A stretch of DNA of 64,000 nucleotides from an uncultured Prevotellaceae bacterium (GTDB lineage: Bacteria; Bacteroidota; Bacteroidia; Bacteroidales; Bacteroidaceae), in assembly GCA_902768785.1 (NCBI GenBank), contig CACXMM010000001.1, positions 62,001 through 126,000 on the forward strand. Reading direction: 5' to 3'. Shown in pieces: positions 61,811 through 64,000 of this stretch. The notes below the pieces were generated by a model that was given only the letters and a program-made list of their open reading frames with translations, had not been told where the DNA came from and did not search any database. The position numbers were made by a program, and so were the translations under genes. Numbering within the stretch: position 1 is the stretch's first letter; each line of letters starts with the position of its first letter.

Positions 61811-63874
61811 TCAATTCTTCTTCAGCACCACAGCAGAACGCGCTGGGATGTAAAGCTTCAGCCATTCCTTATGATCCTTCACGTACAAAGGATCAAAATT
61901 GGTGAGGTGTGTCATGCTGTCATCAGCAAAGCCATGACCGCCAAAATCCGTAGAGTCGGTATTCAACACCACGTCATAGCTACCTGTGGGAACCAAGAAT
62001 CCATAGTCGGTGAACGACTGAGTGGGTGAGAAATTAAAGACAAACACCAAATCACCACGCATGAAAGCAAGCACCTGATCGCCATCGTTATGCCAGATTT
62101 CCTGTACAGGAGTCTTGGGGAAGTTCTTCTGACTCTTGATCACCTTCAGCATCTCACGGTCAAAATCTCCTAACCAATGATAGCAGAGATCCTTGTTGTC
62201 AACCAAGTTCCACTGTCTGCGGGCGTACTTATAGCTCCAACCGTTCCCCTCACGTGGGAAATCGATCCATTCGGGATGACCAAACTCATTACCCATGAAG
62301 TTCAAGTAACCTCCGTTGATGGCAGCGGCTGTTACCAAACGGATCATCTTATGCAAGGCAATACCCCGTTCGGCCACACCGTTAAGGTCCTTCTTGGCAA
62401 AATGCCAATACATATCGGCATCGATCAAACGGAATATAATGGTCTTGTCACCCACTAACGCCTGATCATGACTCTCACAATAAGAGATTGTCTGCTCATC
62501 AGGACGACGGTTCTTCACCTCCCAGAAAATCGAGCTTGGCTTCCAGTTCTCATCGCTCTGCTCCTTGATGGTCTTTATCCAATAGTCTGGAATATTCATG
62601 GCCATGCGATAGTCAAAGCCGAAACCACCATCCTCGAACTTCGCTGCCAAGCCTGGCATACCACTCACCTCCTCGGCAATGGTGATCGCATTCTTGTTCA
62701 CCTCATGAATCAATTTGTTCGCTAAGGTTAGATAGCAGATCGCATTATCATCCTGACCGCCATTGAAATAGTCACCATAGTTCGTGAATGCCTCACCCAG
62801 TCCATGACTATAATATAGCATCGAAGTGACGCCATCGAAGCGGAAACCGTCGAAATGGAATTCCTTCAGCCAGTACTTACAGTTCGAGAGGAGGAAATGG
62901 ATCACTTCATCTTTTCCATAGTCAAAGCAAAGACTATCCCAGGCAGGATGCTCATGCATACCACCAGCATAGAAGAACTGGTTCGGATCACCAGCTAAGT
63001 TGCCCAAACCTTCCACCTCGTTCTTCACAGCATGACTGTGCACGATGTCCATGATCACAGCAATGCCGTTCTTATGAGCGGTATCAATCAGCTCCTTCAA
63101 TTCCTCAGGTGTACCGAAACGGCTACTGGCGGCAAAGAATGAGCTGACATGGTAACCGAAGCTGCCATAGTATGGATGCTCCTGGATAGCCATGATCTGA
63201 ATACAGTTATACCCATCAGCAATCACGCGTGGCAAGACGTTCTCCTGGAATTCACGATAGGTGCCCACCTTCTCCGCGTCTTGTCCCATACCAATATGGC
63301 ACTCATAGATCAGCAGCGGGTTCTTGTTGGGCTTGAATGTCTTTTTCTTCCACTCATACGGTTTCTCCGGGTTCCACACCTGCGCAGAGAAAATCTTGGT
63401 GTTATCATCCTGAACTACACGTTGTGCCCATGCAGGGATGCGCTCACCTTCTCCTCCATTCCAACGGACATGCATCTTATACAGGTCACCATGCTTCATG
63501 GCTTTATTGGAGAGTTTCAGCTCCCAGTTCCCTGTACCGGCAATTCGCTTAGCCTTATATTTCTCATTCTCCTGCCAATTATTGAAATCACCTACGAGAT
63601 AGATCTCGGTAGCGTTGGGAGCCCACTCACGGAACACCCAGCCACGTGTCGTCTTATGCAGACCGAAATAGTCATAGCCACTGGCAAAATCCTCCAATGT
63701 CTTCTTTCCGTTGCGGGTGAGTTGTCCGATCTTCCATAAGGCATGATCGTGCCTACCGCGGATAGCCTGCTCAAAAGGCTCAAGGTATCCATCGTTTTGT
63801 ACTAACCCGATATGTTTGGGCGCAGCTTTCTTCACTACCGCCTTCTTACTTGTTGTTTTCTTTACTGTTGCCAT
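61811..63874 (-). CDS. glgB: 1,4-alpha-glucan branching enzyme
   Basis: A 687-residue GH13 enzyme with a basic, alanine-rich N-terminal stretch (MATVKKTTSKKAVVKKAAPK) not usual in GlgB. Beta-sandwich CBM48 domain about 60-160 (VFREWAPNATEIYLVGDFNN), then the (beta/alpha)8 domain with GFRFDGVTSM (nucleophile aspartate), ITIAEEVSGMPG (glutamate) and CESHDQALVGDK, and a C-terminal all-beta domain. It makes alpha-1,6 branches in glycogen. No transit or signal peptide. A complete eukaryote-like GlgB fold is common in Bacteroidetes. Confidence 0.94.
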   Translation of the reverse strand: MATVKKTTSKKAVVKKAAPKHIGLVQNDGYLEPFEQAIRGRHDHALWKIGQLTRNGKKTLEDFASGYDYFGLHKTTRGWVFREWAPNATEIYLVGDFNNWQENEKYKAKRIAGTGNWELKLSNKAMKHGDLYKMHVRWNGGEGERIPAWAQRVVQDDNTKIFSAQVWNPEKPYEWKKKTFKPNKNPLLIYECHIGMGQDAEKVGTYREFQENVLPRVIADGYNCIQIMAIQEHPYYGSFGYHVSSFFAASSRFGTPEELKELIDTAHKNGIAVIMDIVHSHAVKNEVEGLGNLAGDPNQFFYAGGMHEHPAWDSLCFDYGKDEVIHFLLSNCKYWLKEFHFDGFRFDGVTSMLYYSHGLGEAFTNYGDYFNGGQDDNAICYLTLANKLIHEVNKNAITIAEEVSGMPGLAAKFEDGGFGFDYRMAMNIPDYWIKTIKEQSDENWKPSSIFWEVKNRRPDEQTISYCESHDQALVGDKTIIFRLIDADMYWHFAKKDLNGVAERGIALHKMIRLVTAAAINGGYLNFMGNEFGHPEWIDFPREGNGWSYKYARRQWNLVDNKDLCYHWLGDFDREMLKVIKSQKNFPKTPVQEIWHNDGDQVLAFMRGDLVFVFNFSPTQSFTDYGFLVPTGSYDVVLNTDSTDFGGHGFADDSMTHLTNFDPLYVKDHKEWLKLYIPARSAVVLKKN

Positions 63875-63881
63875 AACACTC

Positions 63882-64000
63882 TTACGCTTTCACCTTAAAT
63901 ATTGCTTTCTTGATACTTGCAGCACTGCTGATGCAGGGGGCGTGACCATCCTGAGGCCAGAAGATCGCGAACTCGCCCGGACGGCAAGTGACATAGGTCT
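63882..64000 (-). CDS. YhcH/YjgK/YiaL family protein (C-terminal fragment)
   Basis: The last 38 residues of a gene entering from the right (ends FAIFWPQDGHAPCISSAASI then KKAIFKVKA before the stop at 63882). PGEFAIFWPQDGHAP matches the metal-binding end of YhcH-type cupins, linked to sialic acid or glycan metabolism. It lies 7 bases before glgB. Confidence 0.8.
   Translation of the reverse strand, partial: TYVTCRPGEFAIFWPQDGHAPCISSAASIKKAIFKVKA

Overview
The window looks like chromosomal DNA of a Bacteroidales bacterium, most likely a gut or rumen Prevotella (Prevotellaceae). The evidence is the Bacteroidetes promoter pattern (TTTG, 19-20 bp, TAnnTTTG) in front of many genes, a complete Bat aerotolerance operon, the rpmB-rpmG-DUF4295-ftsY-rimO-HU order, a Lys-type SerA, a Rho with a long disordered insert, and a secreted GH5 enzyme ending in a Prevotella-style tail. 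Both ends cut genes: batD on the left and a YhcH-family gene on the right.

Layout. 1-7.6 kb: minus-strand operon moxR, DUF58, a BatD-like membrane protein, batA, batB, batC, batD. 7.7-12.8 kb: minus-strand housekeeping run rpmB, rpmG, DUF4295, ftsY, rimO, HU and an HU-LysM membrane fusion, with three promoter-like repeats before ftsY. 13.1-14.2 kb: tRNA-Ser, then about 1 kb without genes that holds 22-bp-period repeat arrays. 14.2-20 kb: YigZ, DUF1015, SerA and SerC on the minus strand, interrupted by a divergent GH5 glucanase gene. 20.2-29.8 kb: DbpA-like helicase, CinA, TsaD, Map, HAD, MetH, SmpB, a DMP19-like protein and MetY. 29.9-34.7 kb: membrane protein, response regulator and a very large sensor kinase. 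34.7-40.7 kb: a KDG/hexuronate catabolic locus (kdgA, kdgK, a LacI regulator with a palindromic operator, uxaA, an NhaC-type transporter). 40.7-45.4 kb: unknown protein, GH25 lysozyme, zinc-ribbon protein, two tRNAs and a second NhaC transporter. 45.4-46.1 kb: a second, inverted copy of the 22-bp array element. 46.1-64 kb: IspE, Nudix, Rho, tRNA-Arg, MBL hydrolase, Omp85 protein, rRNA/tRNA methyltransferase, MFS, HAD, RsmG, RuvC, a tandem ABC ATPase, GlgB and a partial YhcH gene.

The most unusual content is non-coding. Two diverged homologous intergenic elements (13.3-14.07 kb and 45.5-46.0 kb, opposite orientation) are built from consecutive units of 15-bp core plus 7-bp variable spacer. The period stays at 22 bp while the core sequence changes between unrelated families. 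A second dispersed family (three copies) has arms of tandem TTTGAAC-type heptamers in inverted orientation and supplies stop codons to the genes it touches. A third is an inverted repeat whose arms are 9-bp tandem repeats. Other points are a tRNA-Glu body without a pairing acceptor stem, a terminator hairpin that encodes the signal peptide of a sensor kinase lacking an ATG start, and the GH5 gene splitting a serine-biosynthesis gene set.
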